From NCBI GenBank assembly GCA_029249345.1, contig JAQWHM010000014.1, positions 1-7,106 of the forward strand: a stretch of DNA of 7,106 nucleotides, in the 5' to 3' direction. Every line of letters starts with the position of its first letter. The stretch's first letter is position 1. Both the position numbers and the translations under genes were made by a program. The stretch is from UBA10348 sp002469915. Lineage in GTDB: Bacteria; Bacteroidota; Rhodothermia; Rhodothermales; UBA10348. Positions 6,259-7,106 of this stretch are shown piece after piece. The notes under the pieces are model-generated. The model was not told where the DNA came from. It saw only the letters and a program-made list of their open reading frames with translations, and ran no database searches.

Positions 6259-7106
6259 TTATTGGGAATCGATGGTGGTGAGAATATCCTCACCAAAGAG
6301 CTCAAAAAAGTCGAGTACTTCAGTCTCATCATGAATATGATCTCGTCCTGTAATCTGACCTTCAAAGGTCCCTATTTCAGCCGAGGGGCTGATTTGAAGG
6401 CGCATATCGTCTGCATCTTCGAAACGATCGAAATACTTGATCCCGTCCACAAAAGTCATCGCTGGAATAGCATAAACCGATAGAGGATGGCCATCGAAAA
6501 GGGTTAGGTCTCCATCTTTTCCGATTTCGATAGACCCAACACGATCCTGAATACCCAATTGGATGGCGGGGTTTATGGTGATCATGGATAGTGCTTCGGC
6601 ATCATTCAATCCACCATAGCGCTGGCTCTTGGCTGCTTCGTGATAGAGATGTCGATTTAGCTCTCCAGAATCTGAATTGATTGAGGTAACAACGCCATTA
6701 CGCATGAGGATAGCTGCATTGTAAGAGGTCGAGTAATAGACCTCAAACTTGTAGGACCACCAATCGGCGAAAACAGAAGCATAGGCGCCGTATGCGGCGA
6801 GCTCAGGGGCTACTTTAAAAGCTTCGTTAGCATGCTGAAAGGTGATCTTCCGAACCTCATAGTCATTAAGCACTCTAGTCAGCATGAGGATTTCGTCTGC
6901 CCGATAGCTGTGACAGTGAACCAAGACGTCGCCGCGTAGAATGTCGGCCATCACTTCCAAGCGATTGTTGTACGCTGGAGGGACGGCTCTTGGATTTGTT
7001 GCTGCTTCAGCGGTGTAGGCATCCCAAGCCTCCATGTAGCGCTTTCCATTTTCGAAGGAACCACGGAGGACCTGTTCTACGCCCATACGAGTAGCCGGCA
7101 CGATCG
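6259..7106 (-). CDS. Amidohydrolase, C-terminal part (gene runs off the window)
   Basis: The open frame continues without a stop to the window edge, so only about the last 282 residues are visible and the true start is outside. In-frame GTG (7101-7099) and ATG (7086-7084) codons near the edge are internal. Counting from the GTG as residue 1, the visible metal-site motifs of an amidohydrolase TIM barrel are VHCH (61-64, H62 and H64), FQHANE (88-93, H90) and SINSDSGE (140-147, D144). The closing motif GSIEIGKDGDLTLFDGHPL (189-207) follows. Sequence such as TRMGVEQVLRG near the edge suggests that a substantial N-terminal part lies upstream. It is probably an imidazolonepropionase/prolidase-like metal-dependent hydrolase acting on a small cyclic or peptide-like amide; the substrate is unknown. 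It sits 17 bp before the degenerate paralogue on the same strand, so the two are probably translated from one mRNA and may form a complex (inference). Confidence 0.92.
   Translation of the reverse strand, partial: IVPATRMGVEQVLRGSFENGKRYMEAWDAYTAEAATNPRAVPPAYNNRLEVMADILRGDVLVHCHSYRADEILMLTRVLNDYEVRKITFQHANEAFKVAPELAAYGAYASVFADWWSYKFEVYYSTSYNAAILMRNGVVTSINSDSGELNRHLYHEAAKSQRYGGLNDAEALSMITINPAIQLGIQDRVGSIEIGKDGDLTLFDGHPLSVYAIPAMTFVDGIKYFDRFEDADDMRLQISPSAEIGTFEGQITGRDHIHDETEVLDFFELFGEDILTTIDSQ

Overview
The window reads as an ordinary chromosomal segment of a Gram-negative bacterium, most likely of the Bacteroidota/Rhodothermota/Balneolota group. This is an inference. It rests on the Ssb sequence type, on signal-peptide-bearing amidohydrolases of a kind common in those groups, and on start codons that mostly lack a Shine-Dalgarno sequence (only ssb has a strong AGGAGG). 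No rRNA, tRNA, CRISPR array, insertion sequence or phage gene was seen.

Layout, left to right. A minus-strand Na+-dependent NSS/SNF-family transporter (51-1421) ends in a G7/C7 intrinsic terminator (1-39). Next is minus-strand ssb (1692-2162) with its own terminator (1620-1658). A 350-bp divergent region (2163-2512) holds no credible gene but has several inverted repeats, including a perfect 16-bp palindrome. Plus-strand mazG (2513-3328), a nucleoside-triphosphate pyrophosphohydrolase, converges on a minus-strand secreted PEBP (YbhB/YbcL) protein (3379-3936). A hairpin overlapping the mazG stop codon separates them. The right half is one minus-strand series: a truncated amidohydrolase (6259 to the window edge), a second amidohydrolase-like protein (4892-6241) and an AraC-family regulator (4031-4870). 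The gaps are 17 and 21 bp, so they are probably cotranscribed. The PEBP gene follows 94 bp later with no clear terminator in between.

How the genes relate. ssb (DNA replication and repair) and mazG (nucleotide-pool cleaning) are housekeeping genes sharing a divergent intergenic region. The amidohydrolase pair is probably envelope-localised. The edge-truncated protein keeps the His/His/His/Asp metal ligands seen in the available part. Its partner has lost every recognisable metal ligand and looks like a pseudoenzyme. The AraC-type gene at the end of that operon is about 38% G+C by hand count, against about 53% in a 360-bp sample of the adjacent amidohydrolase, and its N-terminal half resembles ExsA-type regulators.

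I found no convincing new defence, mobile or biosynthetic system. The best leads are the active/degenerate amidohydrolase pair, the compositionally foreign regulator attached to it, and a palindrome with mutually exclusive pairings upstream of mazG.
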